Source: JACVRW01 sp963751835 (GTDB taxonomy: Bacteria > Actinomycetota > Thermoleophilia > Solirubrobacterales > Thermoleophilaceae). Taken from it: a stretch of 64,000 nt of DNA. Every line of letters begins with the position of its first letter. The stretch's first letter is position 1. The notes below the pieces were generated by a model. The model was given only the letters and a program-made list of their open reading frames with translations. It was not told the DNA's origin and made no database searches. The position numbers and the translations under genes are program-made. The DNA lies in NCBI GenBank assembly GCA_963751835.1, contig CAVVWD010000025.1, positions 19,348 to 83,347 of the forward strand, written 5' to 3'. Below, one piece after another: positions 7,177 to 16,381 of the stretch.

Positions 7177-10100
7177 CTATCCGGGCGGGCAGACGTCGCG
7201 GTAGGGCCGGTCGGCGAGTGCGTCGGCCAATTCCCGCCCGGTGAACTCGCGGCCGGCCACGCGACAGGCGTGCCGCTTCCAGGCTTCCGGGCGGACGTCG
7301 AAGCGCACGCCGTGACCCTGGTCGGAGACGGCGAGCAGGTGCGAGCCGTCGGGTGTGAAGGCGGCCGAGACCCACGCCTGGGCTTGGACGGTCAGCGGCG
7401 ATCCGACCGGCGTTCGGCTGTCCACGTCCCAGAGCACGACCGTCCCGTCTTCGCTGGCCGAGGCGAGCGTGCGGCCGTCGCGGGAAAAGTCCAGCGTGAG
7501 GATGCGCGCCTCTCTGACCCTCCAGCGGGCGGCCCACCGGTTTCCAGGTCTCGGTCGACCAGAGCTGTGCCCTGCCGGCCCAGTCGCCGGTGGCGACAAG
7601 GCTGCCGTCGGGGGAGAACGCCACCGATCGGCCCCAGTCGGCGGTGCGAAGCCTCGCTACGAGCTCGCCGCTGTGCGCGTTCCGGATCTGGGTGGGGTGC
7701 TCGCGCCCGGCCGCAGCGAGCGTCTCGCCGTCGGGGCTGAATGCGACCGAAAGCGACGCCACCGGGAAGCGCACACCAGTCGGCGCGCGTCGGCGAACGT
7801 CCCACAGCCGGACCTTCCCACCCCGGTACGCCGTGACCTCCTCGTTTGCCCGGCCGAGCTCGCCGACGGCGAGCAGTTCGCCGTCGGGTGAGAAGGCGAG
7901 CGCCTGGGAGGTGGTCCGCAACCCCCTGAGCTCCGGCCCGGCCGACCGCAGCGTGCGGGCGTCCCACAGCGTCACCTGCCCGCCCTCCCCCGAGACCGCG
8001 AGCAGGCGTCCGTCGGGGCTGAAGTCGACCGCGGCGGCGAAGCCGCGCAGCGCCCGCACTCGGCCGCGCCGACGGAGCGTCCGCGTGTCGATGAGCTCGA
8101 CCGTCCCTTCGTCGTGCGTCCGGGCGAGTGTGCGGCCGTCCGGGCTGAGCGCGAGCTCCACCGGGTACCGGTCGCCGTCGTCGGTCGCGAACGGCCGGCC
8201 CGCCTCGAACGGCCGGATGAGCCGCCGATCGCCCGCCAGGTCCCACACGATCGCGCGACTGTCGCTTCCCGCGCTGTAGAGCGTGCGACCGTCGGAAGAG
8301 ACGGCCAGTCCCCAGATGTCGCCCTCGTCATGGCCAGCGAAAGTCTCGCGGAGCTCGCCCCGCTCGACGTCCCAGGCGATCACGTTGCCGTCGGCTCCCG
8401 AGCTGACCAGTGTCCGTCCGTCGGGGGTGAAACTGATGAACTCGACGGACGCCTCGTGACGGCCCGTGAAGCGCCGGACCCGTCCCGAGCGCAGGTCCAG
8501 CAGGCGGAGGCCGCCCCTGGCCGAGCCCAGCGCGAACAGCCGGCCCTCGGGGCTGACTGCGCCTGCGACATCGCCGACGGGATAGCGCTTGAGCACGCGC
8601 AGGCGCACAGGGTCGACGGCGTACGTCGCGTTTTCCTGCTGGACGGTGACGAACAGACGCCGGCCGTCGGCGGTCGCGGACAGTCCCTTCGACGCCCGGC
8701 GGCCGACGCGCAGTGACCGCCCCTCGACGGCCCCGGTCCGAAGGTTCACCCGTGTCAACATCGAGGCCGGGGCGTCGAGAGAGTCGTAGTGGGTCTGCTC
8801 GACCACCAGGTCGCGGCCGTTGGGTAGGAAGACGAGCCCGGGCGCCGCGACGGACTCAATTGGATACGGATAGGAGGGGAGCACGACGCGTTGACTGCGC
8901 TCGCGCGTGCTGGGATCGATCAAGTGAACCACTGTGGGAGCTGTCAGGCTCTCGGCGCCGGAAACGGCGAGCGTGGACCCGTCAGGCGAGAAACCGAGCT
9001 TGTTGACCGCGCCCCCGCGGAGCCCCCAGTACGGCTCGCCCAGCGGGCGGCGACTGGCCGCGTCGTAGACGTTGACGGTGCCGTTCTCGCCGCCCACCGC
9101 CACCAGCCGCCCGTCCGGGCTCACGGCCACCGTCCAGAGCTCCCACCCGGCGGTGCCGGGCAGCGTGCCGAGCTGCGCCGGACTGCGCTGCAGGACCGTG
9201 AGCAGGCTGCTGCGCGTGGCGGCGGACTCGTCGAGCTCCACGCCGGCGCGCGCGAGCAGCAGGGCGTTCTCGAGGCGCTCGGCCGTTTGGCCCTGGGCGC
9301 CGAGGCGCTGCGCGTCGGCGGCCACGAGAGCGTCGCGGGCGTTCCCTCGCTGGTCGAGCGCCAGAAGGCCCGCGGCGACAGCGAGGGCGAGGATCGCGAC
9401 GGCCCCGGCGAGCAGGGTCCGCAGGCGGCGGTTCACGCGGCGGCTGCGCTCGGCTTCGCGCTCGCTGACGAGACGGCTCTCGTCCAGGAACTCGCGCTCG
9501 AGCCGGTTGAGCTCACCGCCGTGTTCCGCCGCCCAGTCGAGCGCGGACGCCAGCCGCGCGCCGCGGTAGAGCCCACCCTCGTCGCGCCCAGCGGCGTCCC
9601 AGTCCCGCGCCGCGTCGGTGACGCGCCGGTGCAGCCGGCGCCCCTCGACATCCTCTTCGAGCCAGCCACGCAGGCGGGGCCATTCGCGTAGCAGCGCTTC
9701 GTGTGCCACCTCGGCGGTTCCCTCGCCCACCGTCACCAGGCGGCTAGCGGCCATCACCTCGAGCACTCGGGCGGCCTGCTCGTCGCGGTCGACCTCGAGC
9801 TCTCCGAGCGCTACCCGGCGGCGCACGACCGCATCGTCCTCGCCGGAGCCGGCCAGCCGCAGCAGGATGCGCCGGGCCGCGCGCTGCTCGTCGGGGGTCA
9901 ACTTCGCATAGGCTTGCTCGGCGAGCCGCGCCACTGCTCCCTGCACACCCCCGGTCTGCTCGTATGCGACGAGGCGCATCCGTACGCCCTCACGCCGCTG
10001 CCAGAGCTCGAGGAGCGCGGTCGAGAGGAGCGGGAGCCCGCCCGCCTGTCCCGCTACGTCCTCCACGAGCCTGGCCACGAGCTCGGGCTCGACAACCAGG

Positions 10101-12229
10101 CCTGCCTTGCCTGCCGGTCCCTCGATGGCTTGCGCAAGCTCGTTCGGCTGCATCGGTCCCACAAGCACCTGGCTCTCTCCGAGCAGGCGCGACAGCCGGG
10201 GGTGGGCTGCGCAGGCGCCGTAGTAGTCGGCGCGCAGGGCCAGCACGATCGCGACCGTGCCGTCGCGGCACTGCGCGGCGTCCGCCAGCGCATCCATGAA
10301 CGCGGCACGCTCCAACTCGTCGCGGCACGCCGCAAACGTCTCCTCGAACTGATCCACGACAAGCAGCAGCTTTGTCTCCGGCCCGAGCCGCGTGAGAGCG
10401 GTCGAGATCGGGTCCTCAGACCCGTCCACCCCAAGCGCGCGTCGCAGGCTCGCCAGCGGATGTTCGCCGGGGCGGAGCAGGACGCGCTCCCAGGCCTCGC
10501 TGCCCGGAAGGACTCCGCTCGCCACCGCCGGCAGCAACCCCGCTCGGACCGCGGACGACTTGCCGCTGCCCGATGGACCGACCACCCCGAGCAGATCGGC
10601 CCCTACGAGCCGCGCGACCATCTCCGCGACAAGCCGCTCGCGGCCGAAGAAGTAATCCGCGTCGAAGACCTCGAAGGACGCGAGGCCCTTGAAAGGACAG
10701 ACGGTTACGCCGCGCCCATCGCCGCCGCCCGGCTCCTCCCGCCGCTGGGTCGGCAAGTACAGCTCGGCCTTCTCGCGCACGGTCTGGAGGTCCACGACGT
10801 CCGAAACCAGCTCTGATTCGACGGCGCGGAGTTCGCCGCGCCGCGTCGCCGTGCGCCAGGCCCTCGCCCCGACGCGCTCGACCGTGTCCCCGGTCGCCCA
10901 GTCGGCCACAAGCCCGTGGATGCGCCGCGGCACCCCGCCGCTCGCCTCCAGCAGCTGGTCGACCGGCGCGGAAGCGGCCCGGTGTCCCGCATACAGCTCG
11001 GCGATCTCCCGCACGCCGTTCGCCGCGAGCGGGCGCAGCGCCAGACGCTCTGCCCCCTGCCCCTCGAGCTCGCGCGCCAGGCGACTGACCGCAGCCGGCG
11101 GCGGGTCGTCACGGTAGGCCAGCACGACGAGCAGGCTGCGTTCCCGAGCGCCGACTGCCACGTCCGCGGCACCACCCACGATCTCGGCGGGCGCCCGATC
11201 CAGATCGTCGAAGACGAGCAGCGCCGGTCCGGCTGCGCGGCGTGCGCGGCCGAGGGCCGCGGCCACATTACCGCGGGGCGCCGCCCCGCCGACGTAGACC
11301 ACTCGCGTGCCCTCTGCGTGCAGCTCGCCCGCGAGCTCGGCGACCAGGCGTGTCTTGCCAATCCCGCGCGCACCGGTGACCAGCACGAGCCTGCCGGCGC
11401 CGCCATTCGCATGCCGCCACTGCTCTCGCAGCCACTCCAGGTCGGCCTCGCGGCCCGCCAGCGGCGTTCGCGCATCGAGCTCGGGCGGCAGAGCCGTCGG
11501 CGGCTCGAGCTCGGCGTCCTGGCGCAGGATCGCCTCGTGCAGCCGCCGCAGCTCGGGCCCAGGCTCGACGCCGATCTGCTCGACCAGTATCTCGCGCACC
11601 TCGCGGTAGGCCTCTAGCGCCTCCGCTTGCCGGCCGGAGCGGTAGAGCGCAAGCATGCGCTGCGCGTGCAGCTGCTCGCGCAGCGGGTCTTCGGCGACCA
11701 GCGCCTCGAGCTCGCCGATCAGCTCGCCGTGACGGCCTGCCGCAAGATCGGCGTCGATCGCCAACTCGGCCGCGCGCAGACGCAGCTCCTCCAGCCGCCG
11801 AATCTCGGGGCCCGCGAACGGCTCGTCGGCCACGTCGGCCAGAGCCGCGCCGCGCCACAGCGCGAGCGCTTTACGCGCCTCGCCGTTGAACGAGTCGGCG
11901 TCTACTGCCGCAGTTACCAGCCGCTCGAAACGAGCCGCGTCGACCCGATCGGCCGCAAGCTGGAGCTCGTAGCCGCGCCCGCGAGTGACGATCTGGGCCT
12001 CGCATCCGTCGAGCAGCTTGCGTAGATGGGACACGTAAAGCTGCACCAGCTTGTGCCCGCTGGGCGGCGCCCGCTCATCCCACAGACCCTCGATCAACCG
12101 ATCGGTCGAGACCGTGCGGTTGACCTGCAGCGCGAGCATCGCCAGCACGGCGCGCTGCTGTGGAGGGCCGAGCGCCACGGGCCGGCCGTCAAAGCTCGCC
12201 TCGATAGGGCCAAGGAGGCGGATCTCCAT
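7177..12229 (-). CDS. SARP-type regulator fused to STAND ATPase and WD40 propeller (one frameshift)
   Basis: About 1,680 residues. Domains in order: OmpR-type winged helix (1-95, MEIRLLGPIEASFDGRPVAL), bacterial transcriptional activation domain (96-240), a first ATPase with P-loop GARGIGKT (286-293), a second STAND-type ATPase (CPFKGLASFEVFDADYFFGRE, P-loop GPSGSGKSS 551-559, Walker B LLVVDQFEE), a membrane helix near 935-965, then a long series of WD40 repeats (FSPDGRTLA-type) to the C-terminus ending RPYRDVCPPG. These are large signal-responsive activators that need ATP and often control secondary metabolism. The frame breaks near 7520: removing one base joins WSTETWKPVGRPLEGQ to ARILTLDFSRDGRT. 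I chose the ATG at 12229 because the SARP domain starts exactly there. The membrane helix suggests sensing at the membrane. Confidence 0.88.
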
Positions 12230-12262
12230 GCCAGGGAGCCCCCAGTGGAAACGTGAACGAGG

Positions 12263-12292
12263 AGCGTACCCCCGCCCGGGCGCGGAAAGCAA
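12263..12292 (-). promoter_or_regulatory. Possible promoter of the SARP-STAND-WD40 gene
   Basis: Reading the reverse strand, TTGCTT and TACGCT are 18 bases apart and end 34 bases before the ATG at 12229. The spacing and hexamers resemble a primary-sigma promoter, but in GC-rich DNA such matches are weak evidence. Confidence 0.35.
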
Positions 12293-12380
12293 ACGCGGCG
12301 TCGACCGCGCATCGACTCGGCATATACCGGCATGGGGCAGCGTCCGCGGCGTGAATCGACCCGCGCTCGAGGAGGCCGTC

Positions 12381-14762
12381 ATGCCCTTCGTCCATCCGTC
12401 CCTCTCGACAACGGGAGCGGGGCGAGTTCGCCGCCTCGCGCGGGCGCTGCTCGTGGTGTTCACCGCAGCGACAGTGCTTGCCGTCCCCGCGGGTCCGGTG
12501 AGCGCTGAGCCGGCTCGCGGAACCGAGCCCGTGGCGGATGCCGTTACCGCCTGGAACGCGAACGCCGGCGAGGCCGCTCGCGCCGCGTGCCTCTCTCCCA
12601 TCCAGAACCCGCTCCACGAATCGCGTCTCTATGCCATGACGCATGTCGCCGTCCACGATGCATTGAACGCAATCGACTCTCGCTTTGAGCCCTATGCCTT
12701 CGATGGCAACGCGAAACGCAGAACGTCTCCCGATGCCGCTGTGGCTGCGGCTGCGCGCCATGTGCTGGTTCCGGGCCTCCAACAGCTCCCCGTGGCCCAG
12801 ACCTGCATCGACGCCGGCGTCGCGAGTGTCGAAGCCGACTATGCAGCCGCGCTCGGCGCGCTTCCGAACGGTACGGCAAAGGTCCGGGGAGTTCAGCTGG
12901 GTCAGGCCGCCGCCGCGGCGATTCTCGCTTTGAGGGCTGCTGACGGTGCGGACACGCCATTGGCGGACCCCGCGTACCCCCAGGGCACTGAGCCCGGCGA
13001 GTACCGCTTCACTCCTGGCTTCCCGTTCGCCTTCGCACCGGGATGGGCCGACGTGACGCCCTTCGTGCTGAACGACAGCTCACAGTTCCGTCCGGGCCCG
13101 CCCGATCCCGTGACCGGGAGGAAGTACGCGGCAGACCTAAACGAGGTAAAGCATCTCGGTGGCGACGGCGTCACCACTCCCAGCGACCGCACCGCCGAGC
13201 AAACCGAGATCGCCCGGTTCTGGGTCGAGAGCTCACCACTGCAGTGGAATCGGATCGCCAGAACCGTCTCCGCCGGCGAAGGGCTCGACCTGTGGGAGAA
13301 CGCACGGCTGTTCGGCCTGCTCAACATGGGTCTCGCCGATGGCTACGTCGGCTCGTTCGAGACCAAGTACCACTACAACTACTGGCGGCCGGTCACCGCG
13401 ATTCAGAATGCGGATGCCGACGGTAACCGGAGAACGAGCGGCGACCCCACCTGGACGCCGTTGGTGCCGACTCCCCCCATCCCGGACTACGACTCGGCGC
13501 ACAGTGTCGAAGGCGGTGTCGCGGCCCAGGTGCTGAAGCGGTTCTTCGGCACCGATCACATCGACTTCAAAACCTGCAGCCTGACGCTGCCGGCCGGTAG
13601 TACCTGCGACGACGCGTCGCAGGTGTTGCGCCGCTACGCCAGCTTTTCCCAGGCGGCCCAAGAGAACGGGCTCTCGCGCATCCTCGTCGGCTTTCACTTC
13701 CGAAAGGCCGTCGAAGAGGGAATCGAGCACGGCAGCAAGATCGGCGACCGTGCCGTCGACCGCTACTTGCGGCCAGAGCGGCGACACCCCGGCCACAATG
13801 GAGACGGAGGCCTGGCGGCGGGGGTTTCGCGGGTGCTCCGGGCGTTTCCGGGCGAGAACGGCAAGATCGCCTTCGAGAGCGACCGCCACGGTGGCGACAG
13901 CGACATCTGGACGATGAACCCCAATGGGGGCAACCTCGACAATTTGACCCGCAAGTCGGACGGCACGGACGGGCAACCTAACTGGCGGGCGGATGGCCGA
14001 AAGATCGTGTTCGTCAGCGACCGCGAGACGCCGCTCAATCCCACGGTCCCCGGCTTTGAAGCACCCGACTTCGAGATCTTCGTCATGAACGCGGACGGGT
14101 CAAACCAGACCCAGATCACGTTCAACGAGCTCGACGACGAGAACGCCGCCTGGTCCCCGGACGGTAGGAGAATCGTCTTCCAGCGGGACTTCGATCCCGT
14201 CCAGGGGGAGATCGACTACGACATTTTCACCATGACGGCGGAGGGCGCCCGTGAAGTCAACCTCACGAAAAGCCCGGGCGTCCTGGACTGGCAGCCGAAC
14301 TGGTCGCCGACCGGCAGGCAGATCGTGTTCGCCAGCGCCCCCGACGCGGGCGCGAACAACGACATCTACAAGATGCGCCCAGATGGCTCGAACCGGACGC
14401 GGCTCACGATCGACGCCTTCGACAACGAGTATCCGAACTGGTCGCCCGACGGTATGCGGATCGCCTTCAACAGCAACCGTGCCGACCCCATTCTCGAGGA
14501 GAACTACGAGGTCTACACGATGCGCGCCGGGGGCGGCGACGTGACCAGGCTGACCTTCAACGAGGCGGGCGATGGCCTGCCCGCCTGGTCGCCCAATGGG
14601 CAAAGGATCGCGTTCGCCAGCAATCGCGCGGGCTCCCCCGACATCCACACGATGCGCGCCGACGGCCTCAACCAGGTGAATCTGACCAACAGGGACACGT
14701 TCGACTACGCCCCCGACTGGCAGCCGCGCGACGACCGCGGCCACGGCGGCGACGACGACTAG
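12381..14762 (+). CDS. Secreted vanadium-haloperoxidase/PAP2-like protein fused to TolB-type beta-propeller
   Basis: A 793-residue protein with a signal peptide (LARALLVVFTAATVLAVPAGPVSAEPA). Residues about 50-460 form an all-helical haloperoxidase/PAP2-like domain. The vanadate or phosphate site is partly visible: K-x6-RP in KYHYNYWRP (about 329-337), a degenerate P-S-G-H as PDYDSAHS (about 370), and SRILVGFH (about 432-439). The Asp that normally follows the His by four residues is Ala, and the PSGH Gly is Ala. Residues about 490-785 are PD40/TolB-like propeller repeats (KIAFESDRHGGDSDIWTMN and five similar). The start at 12381 follows a GAGGAGG site. Activity could be haloperoxidase, phosphatase or lost; the propeller may bind a partner or polymer. 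The fusion is unusual. Confidence 0.85.
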   Translation: MPFVHPSLSTTGAGRVRRLARALLVVFTAATVLAVPAGPVSAEPARGTEPVADAVTAWNANAGEAARAACLSPIQNPLHESRLYAMTHVAVHDALNAIDSRFEPYAFDGNAKRRTSPDAAVAAAARHVLVPGLQQLPVAQTCIDAGVASVEADYAAALGALPNGTAKVRGVQLGQAAAAAILALRAADGADTPLADPAYPQGTEPGEYRFTPGFPFAFAPGWADVTPFVLNDSSQFRPGPPDPVTGRKYAADLNEVKHLGGDGVTTPSDRTAEQTEIARFWVESSPLQWNRIARTVSAGEGLDLWENARLFGLLNMGLADGYVGSFETKYHYNYWRPVTAIQNADADGNRRTSGDPTWTPLVPTPPIPDYDSAHSVEGGVAAQVLKRFFGTDHIDFKTCSLTLPAGSTCDDASQVLRRYASFSQAAQENGLSRILVGFHFRKAVEEGIEHGSKIGDRAVDRYLRPERRHPGHNGDGGLAAGVSRVLRAFPGENGKIAFESDRHGGDSDIWTMNPNGGNLDNLTRKSDGTDGQPNWRADGRKIVFVSDRETPLNPTVPGFEAPDFEIFVMNADGSNQTQITFNELDDENAAWSPDGRRIVFQRDFDPVQGEIDYDIFTMTAEGAREVNLTKSPGVLDWQPNWSPTGRQIVFASAPDAGANNDIYKMRPDGSNRTRLTIDAFDNEYPNWSPDGMRIAFNSNRADPILEENYEVYTMRAGGGDVTRLTFNEAGDGLPAWSPNGQRIAFASNRAGSPDIHTMRADGLNQVNLTNRDTFDYAPDWQPRDDRGHGGDDD

Positions 14763-14780
14763 TGCGGTCAAGCGTACGTG

Positions 14781-14802
14781 AGGGCCCGCAATTGCGGGCC
14801 CT
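14781..14802. terminator. Palindromic terminator hairpin
   Basis: A perfect 22-base palindrome (half-site AGGGCCCGCAA) starts 18 bases after the stop of the haloperoxidase-propeller gene. It reads the same on both strands and may terminate transcripts from both sides, since the next gene (14862-15218) converges on it. Confidence 0.65.
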
Positions 14803-14861
14803 CCGCGCAAGCGCGTTGCCGGGTAGGGCTCGGGTCCTCGTAGGCCGCCGGCGAGGAGCCC

Positions 14862-15218
14862 TCAGGCGAGCTCGCCGATTTGCTCCCGGTACAGCTGCAC
14901 CTGTGGTCCGAGGCTGTCCCCGAGCGCGCACGACACCACCCCGAGGCCCTGCACCACGAGCCCGGCGCGTGCCGTCAGGCGGTTGAACTCGTCGCTTGCC
15001 CGGATCTTGTCGAGCGACTCGCCGCTGCCGCGCAGCAGGGCGAAGCCGGTCAGGTCACCGCCGTGCGGGTAGAGGATGACGACCTCGAAGCTCTCGATCT
15101 CGCCCTCCTCCTGGAGGCGCCCCCAGTAGGCCACTGATTCGTCGAAGACCTCGAGCCCCTTGGCCTCGCGGCCCGGGATGGATTCTCCCCAACCGATGAA
15201 CACGCCCATCTCCGCCAT
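14862..15218 (-). CDS. Conserved actinobacterial hypothetical protein (ferredoxin-like fold suspected)
   Basis: A 118-residue soluble protein (MAEMGVFIGWGESIPGREA...). The pattern GWGESIPGREAKGLEVFDE, SFEVVILYPHGGDLTGFALLRG and SLDKIRASDEFNRLTARAGLV resembles small alpha/beta dimeric proteins of the DUF1330/monooxygenase-like type, but I recognise no characterised relative. Among three in-frame starts close together (GTG 15224, ATG 15218, ATG 15206), the ATG at 15218 has the best spacing from an AAAGGGGGC ribosome site. It lies downstream of the membrane-protein pair on the same strand. No catalytic residues can be named. Confidence 0.75.
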   Translation of the reverse strand: MAEMGVFIGWGESIPGREAKGLEVFDESVAYWGRLQEEGEIESFEVVILYPHGGDLTGFALLRGSGESLDKIRASDEFNRLTARAGLVVQGLGVVSCALGDSLGPQVQLYREQIGELA

Positions 15219-15275
15219 GATCACTGCCCCCTTTTGTACGAGTCGGGGACACGCTCGCGGGCCGGACGGTCGAAG

Positions 15276-16025
15276 TCAAGACGTGGAAGGCGCCGGTGTT
15301 TGCGGAGCGGATGTTCCCGCCGACGCTTGGCTTCGTGCGAAGAGCAGGACCGCGGCGATGAAGAGGACCAGCCCGGCCGGCCCGAAGGGTGGCGGGTGGG
15401 CGGTGATCAGGAAGCCTGAGACGCCGAGCAAGGCCGCCACGGAGAGCGGCGCACCGGCGTGGCGGCGGAGGGCAACGCCAGCCGCGATCGCTGCGGTGAT
15501 CAAGGCGAGGCTTCCGATGCTGCCGAACACACCGAAATTGCGGATCAGGATGTTGTCGGCGAAGTCGTGGACCAGATCGGCCCCCGTCGCCCGTTCGGTT
15601 TGCGGGAGTCCGTTCACCTCGTCCACGAGGATCCCGACGCCGATCCCTTGCAGCGCCTCCCAGGCGCCGTAAAAGATGACGAACGGCACGAGCGCGATGC
15701 GGCTGACCCAGGCAGCGGTACCTTCGACGCCGCGCAACAGCAGATACAGCACGGCGGCGAACAGGGGGATGAAGAGCATCATCCCGAGGTGAACAACCAT
15801 CCAGGCTGTCACCTTGTCCTGCAGCTCCGCGTAGGTGACCTCGGTGCCCTCCCCGCCGGGGTGGAAGAGGAGCAGAATCGCCCAGAGGAGCGGCACGCCG
15901 ATCAGGAAGGCGAGCTCGCCGAAGCTGAAGGCACGGGGCTGGTCGGCGACTGGCCGGGATCCTTGGTCGTCGGCGACCGGACCCAAGACGGGGTCCGACG
16001 TCATGTGGGTAGCGGATGTGGTCAC
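15276..16025 (-). CDS. Integral membrane protein, six or more helices
   Basis: A 249-residue protein with a soluble N-terminus of about 25 residues, then hydrophobic segments such as ELAFLIGVPLLWAILLLF, WMVVHLGMMLFIPLFAAVLYLLL, ALVPFVIFYGAWEALQGIGVGILVD, SIGSLALITAAIAAGVAL, VAALLGVSGFLITAH and AGLVLFIAAVLLFA. The spacer loop LPQTERATGADLVHDFADNILIRNFGVFGS is charged. No transporter or enzyme motif is visible. I place the start at a GTG (16025) behind a GAAGGGAGC site; an ATG lies seven codons further in. The small gene at 16045-16287 ends 19 bases upstream, so the two probably form an operon. Confidence 0.78.
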   Translation of the reverse strand: MTTSATHMTSDPVLGPVADDQGSRPVADQPRAFSFGELAFLIGVPLLWAILLLFHPGGEGTEVTYAELQDKVTAWMVVHLGMMLFIPLFAAVLYLLLRGVEGTAAWVSRIALVPFVIFYGAWEALQGIGVGILVDEVNGLPQTERATGADLVHDFADNILIRNFGVFGSIGSLALITAAIAAGVALRRHAGAPLSVAALLGVSGFLITAHPPPFGPAGLVLFIAAVLLFARSQASAGTSAPQTPAPSTS

Positions 16026-16044
16026 ATTGCTCCCTTCGGAGGAC

Positions 16045-16287
16045 TCATGGGATGTCGACCGCGCTGACGCGTGCCGCGGCGGTCCGCTCGGCGACGTAGG
16101 AGGGCAGCAGCGCGAGGGCTTCTGCCTCGGATGCGGCGTCGACGGTCCACCAGATGGCATGTCCGCCGCAGCGGCACGAGGCGAGCGTAGTCTGGCGGCG
16201 AAGCGGGCTCTTGTGTCCCTTGAAGGAGGCGAACACCGCTCCGCATTCGTGCGCCTCGTGACGGTGGTGGAGGACGAAGCGGGACAT
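16045..16287 (-). CDS. Small conserved soluble protein, DUF3303-like size
   Basis: An 80-residue protein starting MSRFVLHHRHEAHECGAVF and ending LLPSYVAERTAAARVSAVDIP. The order of segments (His-rich strand, GHKSPLRRQTTLASCRCGGH, IWWTVDAASEAEALALLP) fits small ferredoxin-like fold proteins in actinobacteria in which a Cys or His cluster faces a hydrophobic strand. Function unknown. It is the first gene of a short operon with the membrane protein at 15276-16025. Confidence 0.7.
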   Translation of the reverse strand: MSRFVLHHRHEAHECGAVFASFKGHKSPLRRQTTLASCRCGGHAIWWTVDAASEAEALALLPSYVAERTAAARVSAVDIP

Positions 16288-16381
16288 GCAGTGAGCATGA
16301 CGCCTGGTGGACGCGGCGACATCCGGTGGACACCCTGATTTCTTGGTCCGGGTCGCTGACTTATGCTCGGCGTGAACGAAA

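Noticed and set aside
12051..12380. Longer start for the haloperoxidase-propeller gene
   Set aside because: The extra 110 residues are antisense to the SARP gene start and not signal-like; the ATG at 12381 has a ribosome site and a normal signal peptide.
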